Positions 22,701-35,390 of a DNA stretch of 64,000 nucleotides are shown here, in pieces. A program made the position numbers and the translations under genes. How positions within the stretch are numbered: the stretch's first letter is position 1; the number at the start of each line of letters is the position of its first letter. The stretch comes from Hypomesus transpacificus. Its lineage: Eukaryota; Chordata; Actinopteri; Osmeriformes; Osmeridae. The stretch covers positions 7,148,080 to 7,212,079 of the forward strand of contig NC_061071.1 in the NCBI RefSeq assembly GCF_021917145.1, in the 5' to 3' direction. Under the pieces are notes generated by a model. The model had not been told where the DNA came from. It ran no database searches and worked only from the letters and a program-made list of their open reading frames with translations.

Positions 22701-25700
22701 ATGGAGGTGTCGGCCTGGTCCGGTCTGTGAAGCCTGCCTTGTCCAATCAGCGAGCATTCGTGAAGTCGCCCATTTGATGACTAAAAGCAACGAGAACTTG
22801 TCCCCTTCCGCCTGTCCCTCTACGGATGCTGTTCCTGCCTCCCATGGCTGTGCAGGGAACACCCGAGGGCATGGAAACGTGGGCGAGAAAAGACAAGCCG
22901 CAAACTCATCCCGTGACATCATCCTTTTCACGCTTGCCTGCCTCGTCAAAAAAACAAAACAGAGGCCGACTAGTCTCAATCCTTTTTGCGTAAACATATT
23001 TGAAAATGTGCTTGTGCAACTTGCATGGACAGTCAGATAGCTAGCCGGCGTTTGAATGTGCTGTGTGAACATCTCCAGTCAGTAATTCTCCCAGATCCCC
23101 ACATCCTTCGCTGAATTGGACATGTCACTCTTCCAGACTCCAGCAGCGTGTCCGGAAGGCCAGAGGCCACGAGGCCGGAGGTGAAGAAGCCCGAGCAGAA
23201 ACAGGAAGCCAGGAAGCAGGCGGCGGCGAGCGTGACGACCCCGCGCGTGCTCAGGAAGATCCCCGACATCCAGAGGGAGCTGCGGCCCGCTCTGGAGCAG
23301 GCACTCCTGGAGAAGCTGGAGACCCTGGGAGTCCGAGCGGTACGCACTGAGCCCCACACACAGCCCCTCCGGCCTCACCCCTCCCTAATCACCACACCAG
23401 AAACACTCAAAACAACAGCTTTACCGTACATGAAGATCCCCCCCCCACACACACACATAAGCTACTGGGTATTTTTACATCAGGTTATCGTCACGTGTCT
23501 TAGCCTTGGAAAAACAAATGGGTTGACACCTCCATCCTGTGACAGGGGCTGACTGGTCTGCGGAACAGGGAGTACAGCGACCTCGTGGCCAAGGTGCGTC
23601 TGGAGAGGGAGAGCGTCGCGAGGGACGTCCCCGGCTACTGGCGCCACCGCAAGGAGGTGGCCCACACCCTGGAGCGGAGACTGAAGGGAAAGAAGACGGG
23701 GGGGCAGCAGGCCAAACCCAGGACCCCGACTCAAGGTACCAGAAACCACCACAAAGAAGAAAGCCAGTTATTGTTTCTTGTGTCAAACCCAAAAGTGTTT
23801 CTTTTCGTGTGCCGTCGGGTTGACCAGGGTCAGTATTGATATTTCTGCCGTGCTCTGTGGTTGCAGTTAGAGTGTCAGCCAAGTCTCTGTAACCCTTCAG
23901 CCGTAAGCAGCTTTGAGAACATGAGTCATTTAATCTCGTCAGGATCCCACTGTAGTCTCAGATGATCTCAGACCAACTTGGCGGCTCAATTCTGTTGTTG
24001 TCGTGTGTTTGTCGCCGCAGTGACTCAGAGCAGAGCGCGGTCCAGCAGCTTGCCCTCCAGGGTCACACAGGTGATGTCAGGGCCAGTGGCCAAGCAGGTG
24101 CAGCCCCCTCAGCCAGCCCCTCGGACCAAGACCAGCACCCTACCCAAGACCTCCACTCCCAGGTATGGCACTTTCACTGACACAACTGTGACTTGGCACA
24201 TGTTGCTTGACTCATTTTAAGGGGGAAGAAAAGTTCCTTCTTGTAGTCTGCATCTTATCATTACTACTTTATTTCATCAATTGCTCGGTAATATGTGTGC
24301 CTGGAATGTCAGTTGTGTTTTGTTTGAGAGTTTTTTTTGTCGTTGTTTGTTGACGTTTTGGGTACCGTCTCCCAAGAACACCTCCGTTTAGTTCAGACGA
24401 GGAGTCTGAAGACGAGGAGGAGACGGAGGAGGAGGAGGAGGAAGAGGAGGAACAGCCTCAGAAACAGAGACCAGAACGAGGCCCTCAACACAAAGCCCCA
24501 CCACCCAGGACCACGCAGCCCCAACCTAAACCCAGCCAGGGCAGGCCAACCCACACCAAGCCCATCCAGGCCAGGCCGACCCACACCAAGCCCACACCGG
24601 CCAGGCCAAGCCATGCCAAGACGACTCGTAGCAACCTGAGCCAGACCCAGCCTCCACCGCCCAAAACCCCGCAGCAGCCAAAAGGCCGTGTAGTCGACAA
24701 AAACAAGACGGCGGTCAACGCGGGCAGGACGGCCGTGACTGCGGTGGAGAGCGAGGGGGAGTGGACAGACGGGAGCGAGATGGAGGAGATCGACCTGCAG
24801 CAGCTCCAGAACTACACCGACCAGAATGGCAACGTGGGGAAAACGACAAACAGTAAGAACTTCCAAAAGGACTTCCTCTTTTTTTGACAGTTAACAACGC
24901 TTCCCGTTTTTGACAGCAACAACCTGAATTAGATTAGATTTTATTTGTCATTGTGCAGTAAAACTATACGACGAAATGTACTTGTGCAGCCTCTAAAACA
25001 ATACTCACTTTCATAGACACACTCACACAATAAGTAAAATAAGAAAAATAGTGAAAGGATGAAATCTCTTAACAGGTAGACCGGACAGAGGCACTACAAT
25101 TAGAAAAGGGTTGGCTTCATTTATTAGCAACGACGTCGGATCATCCACAACAGATTGGCTAGCATGAGTGAGAAACATGTCTCTCAGGTGGACATTATAT
25201 ACATGAGCTGGACAGCACAAATATAGTAACCACCACAACACGTCCTTAAACGGTACCCATTTCACAACTTAATGCACAGGGAAAACAACACACAGGTGGT
25301 TCAGTCATCACTCATCGTTTGTACTATTTTCTGCATGTTGCTCTTTCCAAAGGTGAAAGTAGCACATTCTCCAATCTATATGTGTATCATCAGCGACCCT
25401 CTTGACCACAGAGACAACCTCACATATGTATAGAAAATCTACATATCAAATAGAAAGAACGTTGCCACATTCAAAGTATTCAGCTTTATGGTGGATATAC
25501 ATTGACGATTGCCATCGTTTGACTGTCTCTCCAGACAACCTGGTCAAGGGTTTGACAAAAAGCCTTGAGAAGCAGCTGGCTGACAGAGGACCAAAGAAGC
25601 CAGTAGGGGGAGTGAGCACACTACCAGAGAGCAAAGATGTGGTACGGGAACTCAAGGTGAGGATCCCTGCCCCTCACGTCAACGCAGCAATGCCAGCTGT

Positions 25701-26384
25701 AGGCGACGGGCGTCTTTCCTTTCTGTGTGAACTGAGAAGCCAATCCGCGCTGAGGAATGCTACAGGAAATGATTCTTGTACAATAAACGGATTTATATGT
25801 GTTGAAGATTGCTGCTCAGCCAAAAAATCGAGGCTTCAGTTTGAATGTAGGCGAAACCTTCAGACAGGAGATCTGCTCCGGGTGGGCGATCTTCTGACTC
25901 GCACAGCAGAGGCCAGTGAAAGAGGACGCCGCAGGGAAACATGCTGAGGTCTTCACCCTGCTGTAACCTGAGCCTCGGCCCTCACTCCCCCATCTCCCTC
26001 TCTGTGTTTATGTGTGTGTGTGTGTTCTAGTACACTGAGATGGACGAGAGCAGCGAGGACTGGGACGTGTCCTCTCTGGAGGACCTGGCCCTTCCGGAAG
26101 GGTCCAAAGCGGCGCCCGGCCCCGCTCCCGTGAGGAAGAGCCTGGACTCGTCCGGGACAAGCGTGTGGGGCACCTCCACCGGAAAGAGAGGTCAGCACAT
26201 GTTGGTCAATGAGCTCACCACAGGAAAGGGTTCAATACTTGCACTGTATGTGTGTGTATGCTGTCTGGTATTCATCTGTGGCTGTGTTTGTGTTTCCTCA
26301 GGTCTCAGTGAAACAGGAACGGGGAGCACCCTGAAGAGCAGCCTGGTTTCAGTCAGTGACTTCAGTGACACAGATGATATATAG
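16729..26384 (+). CDS. dzip1: DAZ-interacting zinc finger protein 1 (Iguana), complete
   Basis: Eighteen coding exons: 16729-16731, 18025-18615, 20333-20417, 20742-20878, 21037-21150, 21235-21348, 21450-21512, 21618-21746, 22107-22155, 22258-22308, 22582-22641, 23137-23339, 23546-23735, 24021-24162, 24377-24852, 25535-25656, 26031-26190 and 26302-26384. The frame stays open over 923 codons. Exon 1 supplies only the initiator ATG (Kozak context CACC), followed by PFYNNIYYPY. Next come the DZIP1 N-terminal domain (CSVEGERCSRCQSPVDPAL), one C2H2 zinc finger (CQHC ... HMQRRH, 20333-20400), long coiled coils, an acidic/proline region, and the conserved C-terminus SSLVSVSDFSDTDDI. DZIP1/Iguana acts at the ciliary basal body and is needed for ciliogenesis and Hedgehog signalling. 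Exon 4 contains a heptad duplication, and exon 15 a repeated RPTHTKP module. The neighbouring claudin-10 cluster fits the vertebrate synteny. Confidence 0.95.
19482..19505 (+). repeat. Poly-C tract in dzip1 intron 2
   Basis: An uninterrupted run of about 24 cytosines, preceded by ccccт-like sequence. It is prone to sequencing error and to length variation. Confidence 0.9.
24926..25040. repeat. Dispersed repeat tail in dzip1 intron 15
   Basis: The segment starts ttagattagattttatttgt and continues cattgtgcag ... acgaaatgtac. This matches the style of a common interspersed fish repeat with a TTTATTGTCATTGT core. The exact family is not assigned. Confidence 0.5.
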
Positions 26385-26883
26385 CAATATAACAAGCAAT
26401 ATATATATGCTTGACTGGTAGCATAGGTTTACAGGCCTCAGGCGCTTAAACAATGTCTATAAAACGGCTTTTGAAATACAAAGAATGACATATTTCTTCC
26501 CTTACTGTTGTGATGAATTGTATATGTATCAAGGAACGTGTCTACTCTCCAATAATAAGGATGTTTTCCTCTGCTCAGGACCCCATTGCAGTGCTAACTG
26601 ACGTGATAGTTATCCCCTGCCTTGTGCAGTTTTCAGTATTACGTTTTTATATAGAGAATATAACGGTTGTTGTCTTTTTACGTTTGGATTTTGCATTCAA
26701 GTGAGGTACCTTTTCCTGTGGTACTGTACGTGGTAGTGTGTTGTCAGTTTTGTACTTGAGATTTTCAACGCAATTAAGTTGTTGCGAACGAAAGTGAATA
26801 CGCGATTTTATATTGAAAATATTTATACAAGCAGCAAAACAAATCGTATTGATTCACGATATCAGTACTGTTGTCACTTACTA

Positions 26884-26889
26884 AATAAA
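26884..26889 (+). other. dzip1: dzip1 polyadenylation signal
   Basis: An AATAAA lies 500 bases past the dzip1 stop codon. It lies only about 60 bases before the stop codon of the convergent claudin gene (26952-26954 on the other strand), so the two transcripts are likely to overlap at their 3' ends. Confidence 0.6.
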
Positions 26890-26951
26890 CACACTAGTTT
26901 ACAGTTGTTTTCTCCTATCTAGATACAAAATTCCTCTCAGGCCATCACAGA

Positions 26952-28294
26952 TCACACAAAGTCATCTCTGCCAAAGGACCTCATGGTTCTCGTGTTTCCG
27001 CTCCTCCTGCTGTCTCTGCCCCCCGGGTACAGAGGCGGCATCACGGGGACTCTTGACAGGGCCGGCTTCGTGTATGTGCGCCTGGTACCCACGGTCCGAG
27101 CGGTGGCGTACGTAGCAGGCCTGCCGGCCTTTTTGTTGGAACTGCGAATTCAGAGCACGTGAAAGACGTGTTATGGGCGTAAGGTTCAACATACAGTGGA
27201 CCTTGGGTCGAGAGGATCCCGTCGTACACAGAGAAAGCAGGAAGTCTTACGTGAGGTGGAGACCTTCCCTCCCAGAGAAGTAACTCATGACAGCCCCCCC
27301 AGAGATGAGCAGCAAAGACCCCCCCCAGCCGATGAAGACGGCTGCTCCGATTTCGTATCTGGAGGAAGGAAGCAAGAACAGCCAAGTGAGACACCCCAGA
27401 GTTTCACACTAAACAACATGATCTTTTGTTGGTTCAGTTTCCCCGGCGACAACATCGACATACTTCTGTCCATGGAAAGTTGGATCCACAAACTCTCTCC
27501 GGATCTTGTTACCCCACAATGAGTAGGTGATTAGACCACAGAACCCTGGCAAGCAAAACAGGCTTTTGTAATGTCGATCCACACTCAATTAGCTCAACAA
27601 AAGTATTTGACATTCCAGCCCACATTTAACAATGTTCACACACACACACACACACACGGTTCAACAAAGTCCCTCTCCTTCGTAAACAGGTCTCACCGGA
27701 CACAACGTAGGTTATGGCACCCGCGAAGGTCACCCTGGCGTTGGCGATCTCTGACCCCCCTATCTTGGTACACTTCATGCCCACCAGAGTGAGGACGGCA
27801 GCGAAGAAGCCGGTGATGACGGAGCAGACGGCCAGAGCCCTGCACACGTGGAGGAACACTGAGACAAAGAGGATGCGCTTACAGAGAAGTGGACACCAGA
27901 CCAGACCTTGTTCAAGTGAGCGACAACCAGAACAGGATGGGGTCGTATATAATCGTCAAATAACGATTAAAGGGACATAAAACAGACTCAACCTAACCAT
28001 CCCCTCATCTCACCTAGTCCTACTAAACCGATACATTTTAAAAAGTTACAAATCAAGCCTACCTGGCAACCCCATCAAGGAGGGGTATTCTTTGCAGTCA
28101 GAGACACCCGTGGTGTCGGAGACACAGTCCTTCCAGAGGTTGGCGTAGTAGTTGGCAGTGGTGAGGACGACTGTGCCCACCTCTGAGAAGGTCCAGTACT
28201 CCGTGGGCAGGGTGGAGCACACTAGAATCCACCCAGACAGGCAGGAGACAAAGCAGCCAATCTCCATGTACATCACCACCGTCCGGTACTTCAT
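26952..28294 (-). CDS. Claudin-10-like protein A
   Basis: Five exons read on the minus strand: 28063-28294, 27697-27858, 27464-27545, 27251-27358 and 26952-27141, giving 257 codons. The 162- and 82-base middle exons equal those of the two claudin genes next door. The first extracellular loop carries the claudin signature W ... NLW-x2-C ... C (YANLWKDCVSDTTGVSDC). Helix 2 ends GMKCTKIGG. The C-terminus, SFGRDDFV, resembles the PDZ-binding tail of CLDN10 (QFDKNAYV). Claudins are four-helix tight-junction proteins; CLDN10 forms paracellular ion pores. The loop resembles the b-type (cation) isoform. Helix 3 and the tail diverge more than in protein C, so this is a lineage-specific duplicate. Start chosen at MKYRTVVMYMEI, the claudin-like N-terminus; an in-frame upstream ATG exists. 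Confidence 0.87.
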
Positions 28295-29603
28295 GGCGCC
28301 AAGCTTGAGCTCACCCCAGGGGCTCCGAGGCCAGGGAAAGCAGGTGAGGAGCAGCACAAGATGTGAGTTGAAGTGCTGGCTTCAAACAGGACAGAACCGT
28401 ACGTAAGAGTCGGGTCTTGTCTGCAGTGAGTGAGGTCTGGTTTGCACGACGCTGTCCTACGGGTTCCTGGTGGCTGGTTGTGGATATCTGAGCCTTGGCT
28501 TATCTCGTGGCTCATCACACAGGGCTTTGCTCAGTAAGCATCATCTCTGTTCCCATGATTCAGGGAGAGATAGCTTCAGGGTGCGGCCTTGTCCCAGCCA
28601 GCTCCCAGTCTCCTCTCCACACTCGCATAGTGGTCTGACTTGGAACAGCCCTCATAGTCGTTTCTCTCAGAACACAGTGTGACAAAATGATGTGCGGTGT
28701 AACTTACCTGATCTGGGAAAACCATTGTACTCTTAAATCAGAGCAATGTAGATTTGACTAAAGAAGATCTTTAATTTAATCAGTTTCAAGTCATACACCT
28801 GTTCAAAAAGGCTGTCACCATGTATGCTATTGCCTGATGTTATTGTATAGGTGTTATTATAGTAACTTTTAAGAGGATAATATCACCAAGCATACTAGAC
28901 CATCATAACAGTATCATCTGGCGTCATTTTGCTGAGGTGGAGCTTGTTTGTACATTCTGGTGTCCATGACGGTTAACAGTGTTTTGGATGTTTGACCCAT
29001 CCCTGACTCCTCGTCCTCAAAGGCAGGCAGAAAGATGAGGGAGTCTGGTCTGAGGAGGAGGTTAACATTAATGTAGTGTATTTCAAATGTGGTCGCTTTT
29101 TTTGTTGTTGAGTGCCTGAGACGTGATGCTGTATAAAGGAAGCATCTAAAGAGCACTTTTCACACATGCCCCATTACCTCTCTAAGAGCCGTGTATAAGC
29201 AAACTAAGACATGTACAAAGGTATTTTTTATTTTATTATTTTAGTACAAATGCAGATACTGAGGATTACAGAAAGTTACATTGAACATTGTCAGTCAAAT
29301 GTATTTCTTCAGAATTTGAATCAGATAAAACTTCCAATCTCAACCTCCAATAAAACAGAATCATTTTAACAGGAATTCCTGATTAAGGATATGACCTTAG
29401 TATCAGTAAACAGACAGACCATTCTCTGCACTGAAGGGCATCCACTATTCAACCACCTATCTTCATAAATACAATATCTATACATAACTCAATTGTGCAC
29501 ACGGGCATCTGTCTCCCTAGGATGGTCACTGGTGCTATTGTGTTCACCCACTGAGCCTGAGGCCCATCGCTGACGAGAGGAAATGACATTTGACCCCGAC
29601 AGG
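28295..29603. other. Spacer between claudin genes A and B
   Basis: This holds the 5' flank of claudin A and the 3' UTR of claudin B. A minus-strand AATAAA pair (TTTATT at 29227-29237) lies about 370 bases past the claudin B stop. I see no other gene-like feature. Confidence 0.55.
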
Positions 29604-30960
29604 TCAGATATAGGAGTTCTTTATGAATTGTCCTTTCTCGCTCCTCCTCGACGCGTTAGACAAAGAAGACACTGATCTGCTGCTGCTTCTCGACCTTTCG
29701 GACCGCCCCGACCTGGACGACCGCCCAGGAGACGGCCGGGCGGACGCCGAGGAGATGGCCGAAACATCGGAGAGGGCGGACTTTGAAGACAACTCGGACA
29801 CGGTGGAAACCTTGGTCTTGGAGGTGATCGCGGACACAGAGGACAGTGACTTTGCGTCCTCTGGAAGCGGAACAGGGACCCTGACCCTGGAGAAGGAGAG
29901 AGAAACAAGAGTACACGGCCCTTTAATCGACCCGCTGCCATGGTGGTCCATGGATTTCAAGTGTATGTGTCGTGTGTATGGATTTCATAGCATGTCAATG
30001 TCTGTACTCACGGCTCATCGTCACAGAGCACCTTGCACACCGAGACCAGGTAGAACGTCCCCCCAGTGGACTGAAATGCTGACCCCACCCAGCCAAGAAA
30101 CAGAGGAGTCCCCAGATCATACCTGTGTGAGAGATCGAGCCTGTGAGAGGCGGGAAAAGGGGAAAGAGAGAAACGGGGAGACAAAAACAATGGAAATACC
30201 CAACAGAGCGAGAGAGGGGGCAGGTTGTGTACTTACTGTAATCCATCCAGACCCGGGTTATAATATTCCCCAGAGACGTATATTGCGTAGACAGCATATC
30301 CAAACGTGGACAGAGTTCCTACAATGAAGCACAATGGAGTCAGCAACACCCCATCTCCCATGAAGAAGCAACAGCTTCCCACTGGCCAGTTGACACACCG
30401 AGAGAGAGAGAGAGAGAGATTACCACTGGTGATGTGACAGAATCCTCCGAAGAAGATCTTCTTGTGCTTGGACTTGTCTTTGCCCCCGATGAAGGTGCAC
30501 TCCATTCCGATGATGCTCACCACGAAGCCCAGCATTCCGACTACCAGAGCCGCCATCAGCAGCCCACGCACGATCTGGACATGGTCTGGGGTTCACAGCA
30601 CAAAGCAAAACATGGCTTGGACTTAACACGAGAGCTCAGCGTCATGATTGAGAAACAGGGCCTAGTCTCCTAGGTGTGTTCCGACCACAAACAGCATTAG
30701 GGGGGTCATCCCAAAGTGCCGTACCCACCCTCCACCGACCAGAGCACAGGGAAGTCGTAGCAGTTGCTGACGGAGGTCGAATCTGTGAAACAGGACCTCC
30801 ACAGACTGGACCAGTACCAGGCCACCTTTATGACGGAAGAGCCGCCCATGCCTCCGATGGAAGCGATCTTCCAGCCCTCCATCGCCATGGAGCATGCCAC
30901 GAAGATCCAGCCCAGCACCGCCATCAGGAAGCCCCAAATCTGCATCACTCGGATCTTCAT
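29604..30960 (-). CDS. Claudin-10-like protein B, Ser/Arg-rich tail
   Basis: Five minus-strand exons: 30729-30960, 30424-30585, 30237-30318, 30012-30122 and 29604-29886, giving 289 codons. Exon lengths 232, 162 and 82 equal those of claudin A. The N-terminus is MKIRVMQIWGFLM. Loop 1 carries the signature WYWSSLWRSC ... SVSNC, and helix 2 leads to GMECTFIGG. The last exon replaces the usual short cytoplasmic tail with about 90 residues very rich in Ser, Ala and Arg, ending GQFIKNSYI. That ending aligns with the CLDN10 terminal motif but with Ile at the final position. This is a tight-junction four-helix protein. The long phosphorylatable tail is unusual for the family. Confidence 0.86.
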
Positions 30961-33474
30961 CCTAAAGTCTGCCTATCCGGTCTAGATGGAACCGGTTCTG
31001 ATTTTTTTGGTGTCCGTCTCCTCTCACTCTGAATGCGATCTTTTCTCTGACAACCTTCCTCGGATCCTCTCTTTTAGTTGTCTTTCAGACAGTTCTCTCT
31101 GTGTCTCCAGCTAAACTGTCAGGTCTCTGACTGGGATGAAAACATGCTGATCTCAGGTAGTTTAACGAATAAGGCAGAGGAGGGCTACAGAGACGGTTTT
31201 TCTGTGACGTCACTTCCCTCATGCTTCTCCGGGGTTTGGACACGGGTGAGAGTCGGCTGGCGGTCAGGTTCCCAGAACCACCTGCAGAAGGTGTTGAGTT
31301 TGTGTTGCTTCAAAATGCTCACCTCAGCACAGCAGCTCAGATTGGCTCAGCTGTCATCTTCACCTATGTCCTATATTTTAATGTTTTGTGAGGGATAATA
31401 AAAACTATTAACACGATCATAGTTGTGTAAAGAGTAAAAAAGTATCATGGAATAAAGGTTTAGCGTGTACAAATAACCCTTGATATTTAATCATCACTTA
31501 TTTTTTTTAATTTTTTTTATAGTAAATATAGTTGCAGAAACTGTTTGAGCTTTAACCTTTCTGTTAATACAATATTTGCCGGAAAAACACATTTTCAGTG
31601 GTTAAAGAGGAACTCATTACATAACTTGCAGCATCAAAGTCTGTTGACATTGCCCCCGGCTGTGCCAGGTCATAGGGCCTGAGTGGATGTGTCCTAATTA
31701 AAACATGCGCTGAAGTAATGAGAGTTAAATCCATGGCTCTGGTGTTATTAGTTCCATGGGGAGTGATGGATTTTCTTGTGGTGAGTGAAGATGAGAAGGG
31801 TCGTCTTTGTTTGAAGTTTCCTCGGCTTACTGGCAAAGTTATTGGCAAAGTGGACCAAATAAGAACAGTGAATTCTGAAATGGCGGCAGAGTTGTGAGTC
31901 AGGGGGGCCTATGAGGCAAGTCTGGCTAGCTGGCTGTGTCATGGCTTTTATTAGTTAAGGGATAAGAGAGACAGAACAATAGAAGGGTTATGTGTGTTAG
32001 CTGGCAGGGCCCCACCTCATTAAGGTGTAATATGAAGGTATAATGCTAAAATACCTGCTACATAAGCCCTGAAGTATTGATGGTCTTGGGTGATGCTGAT
32101 AGTAATAATATTCTCCACTGGTTTTGTTTGTTTAAAAACAGAGTTGGAACTGATGCCAAAGGATAGAATAAAGGGACCTCAAAACATTTAAACTGTAATA
32201 GAAAATGAGAACGCAATATTTGACAAGGAAGGCTAAAGTGGAGACATTGATATTGCCCTCTGGTGGTGGTGAAGCATCCATGCAACGCAAATCATATATT
32301 CCATGGTAAACTGTCAAGACACGTTTGATTTTGACAGTGCATTGTGTCATCATTATTGCGTGTAGTGTCATTGCACAGAGTTAGTATATCAATTTGATGG
32401 AAAATGTCGTTGTGTTCGTTCTCTTTTCGGCCAGAAATACTCCTTAAACATCACCAAAACCTGAAGGCAGAGGTGAGTGAGATGCTGTGCTTGTTCACCA
32501 GACCCCTGACAGTACAGAAGCTCATATCCCGGGGCCGCCTCTCTCTTCCTGTCAGCTGGGCTGAGATCCCTCTGCCCCTAAGGCTGATTTGCATAAAAGG
32601 GTTAAGGTTTCCATTGATCAGTAGGTGGAGATGGACAGCACTGCGAGGGGGAGCACTTCCGATCTCATTTCCAAGATAGAAGAGGCATGTCTGCCGTTGA
32701 TTCTTGCATCTGTGTTTCGGTCTAGACAGCTGAGGCCCTCTTCTGTCAGTGGAGGTGCTCCATCTTTCAGTGCGGGGCATATTGCAAAGGTACGACGACT
32801 TCCCAATGGCGCACAATGATGTCTATTGACTCGACTCCTTCCTCTCTTTTTCTGAGGATATCTGAGACTCGAGTCCCTGTCGGTTAACAACACGGACTGC
32901 TGAGGGAGCGCTGAACTTCAGGGTGTGTAATTAAGTGATACATTCACCAATTCCAGGGTATTACACACAACTGTTTATTTACAGAATGTCTTATAGAAAT
33001 GTTTCATGTTCATTAATTACAAAGGATTTTTGTCAGTCTACTGTCTCTTCTAACGCTAAGTATTGCTGTAAAAGAGTCATTAAACAGATTTGACTACGGG
33101 TTGTGAGAGACTAAATGTTCAGTAGAGCAGCGCCCTCAGTATGAACCTGTGCGGTTGTGTCTTGTCATGATCAACATTAGACCCCTTATGAGTCACACGC
33201 AGTCAACAACATGAGACTTGGACATCTCCCAGTTTTACAAGGTGACCGGGCAAGGGTGTACCATGCCAAACAGAATTTCCTGTTCTCCTAGGAAACAAAC
33301 TTATCTGATGTATTTTGTTTATAGCCCACTGACTGGATACCCACTGACATATTACATTATCCGATTGATTTAACGGCTTGCCTGGTTCACCCACACAATT
33401 GGAGAAATGGCTGAATAAAAATGCCAAACCAACATTATGGAACCATTCTTCATCCGAAAATCTTAAAAGCATTG
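30961..33474. other. Spacer between claudin genes B and C
   Basis: This contains the claudin B upstream region and the claudin C 3' UTR, with a minus-strand polyadenylation signal (TTTATT at 32974-32979). Short open frames on both strands around 32400-32900 have no splice or motif support. No other feature is recognised. Confidence 0.5.
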
Positions 33475-35390
33475 TCAGACGTAGGCGTTCCTACCAAACT
33501 GTCTGGAGGATTCAGCAGTGTCCCTCGGCTCTTTCTGGAAAGCGTTACCAGATTGTCTGTGTTGGTTGCGTGTGTTTACCAATGATGCAGCCCCGCTGTA
33601 GGAGTACTTTGTCTGGCTAAAGGGGAGAGAAAGAAAGAGAGTTATGAACATCAATTGACAACACATTTATTTATGTTTACAAAAACCCTATTGTTTTCCC
33701 CTGAATTCAGGTCAAGTTTGTGTTGGGCTGCAATTCTAAAAGAAATGTCCAGACATAGGTCATGCGTAGTCATTGCTATGGAAGAATTCTTCCAACCCCC
33801 TCCTTGAGGTTTAGTGCCCCCTCACTCAAGGTGACTTACACATAAATACACAGGAACCAGACACAAATAAAGGTAACATTCACTTATCACAGTACATGTG
33901 TCATTTGCCCTTATCATCACAAGACAAGATGTTGAGAGTTGTCACTGGGTATTTTCAATTGGAAATAAGTTCATCGCAGTTCGAATGAAATTGCAGAAAG
34001 GAATAATGGAAGGTCAGGTTTCATAATGAACATTTTCATATCTGACAACCGGATAAAGATCACATGATGAATAGCCATTGAGGCAAAGTACGGTTCAAAA
34101 ACAGCTTGCCTGAAGCCTTCTGTTAGCGAGAGACAGAAAATGAGACCTCCCAGTACACACAACACAGAGCCAGCCCAGCCGATGAAGAGAGCTGCCCCCA
34201 GCTCAAACCTAGCAGAGAAATGACACAAGCAACATGTTTAAATTGGAGATCATCCATTTCATTCGTTTGAACTTGTTCATCAGCAGAGTTGACATCAGGT
34301 GGAACGCTTACTTCTGGGCAACAAAAAGTGGGTCAAAGAACTCGGTTGTGATCCTGTGTGCATAAAGGGAGCATGCAGACAGAGAGCAGAGCCCTGCAGA
34401 AAACGGGGACACAAACTCGCTTTAAAAGTCACACACTTTAACTGACCCAAACATCTATCCCCCCAAAATGACCTAGAGTCCAATGAGACGCTCGCGTGTA
34501 TTTTGAACGTCACTAAACTTCAAGACGCTCTCTATGAGCACAGCAATGTTTACCATTGAGGATGAAGTGGAGGCCTGAGAGGCCAGTGAGCTTGGCTTTA
34601 GTGGTCTCTGATCCCCCAATCTTGGTGCACTTCATCCCCACCAGGGCTAGGATGGCCCCAAAGAAGCCCAGACACACGGATGCAATCATGAGCCCCCGAC
34701 AGACCTGGATGTACGCTGGGTGGGCGTTTCATGTTTGTAAGACAGAAAAGGTAAAGGGCAGGAGGGAAAGTTAGTCATCATACATGAATGTTCCATGTCC
34801 CCATGAAAATGTTTGACTTTCTTGCAAACAAGCGCTAGAAAATCCTTTTATGAATCCCCTCACCAAATACTGGCTTTTGTAACGTTTGTTTTGATGCTTG
34901 TAGTCTTTAGGCCGAAAAAGGATTGGTGCTACTAAGTTCCCAATGTTCTTTTTTTCCAAGCAAGTTATTGATTTCAACAGATCAGGTACTGAAGACATTA
35001 AATGAGAGGCAGATACATCACACACACATATTGTGCTATCAACATGACATTTGCATTACATACATACATCACATATATCACCTGTAACACACACATGCTC
35101 ACACACTTACAGACATGAAGATAACGCACAATAACTTAATGAAAGAATTAGTCAATTTACTTAAACTGACCGTCCAGTGCCAGCATGGAAGGAAAGTCTT
35201 TGCAGTTAGAAACTCCCGTAGAATCAGTGACGCACGTCTTCCACAGATTAGACCAGAAGGTTGCCGTAGTGATGACAGTCCCATCCACAGAAGACACCTT
35301 CCAGTAGTCAATAGGCAGAGTAGATGACACCAGGATCCAGCCTGATATGCTCAGGAGAAAAGCAACAATTTCTGTTGCCATATTGCTCAT
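33475..35390 (-). CDS. cldn10: Claudin-10 (b-type first exon)
   Basis: Five minus-strand exons: 35171-35390, 34554-34715, 34312-34393, 34110-34208 and 33475-33616, giving 234 codons. This is the copy closest to mammalian CLDN10b. The N-terminus is MSNMATEIVAFLLSISGW. Loop 1 has DYWKVS, then SNLWKTC ... GVSNCKDFPSMLALD, and the C-terminus is QFGRNAYV with the PDZ-binding YV. The start was chosen at MSNMATEIV by family length. Exon 4 ends at a GC donor (CAG then GCAAGC), which is the only choice found that restores the frame into exon 5. CLDN10b forms cation-selective paracellular pores in epithelia. It heads a tandem array with two more divergent copies. Confidence 0.92.

Noticed and set aside
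24393..24866. 157-codon Leu/Gly-rich minus-strand frame
   Set aside because: Antisense of the acidic and proline-rich dzip1 exon 15; low-complexity composition explains it.
32404..32893. Overlapping open frames on both strands between claudin genes
   Set aside because: No conserved motif, no splice signals matching frame, and no similarity to claudins.
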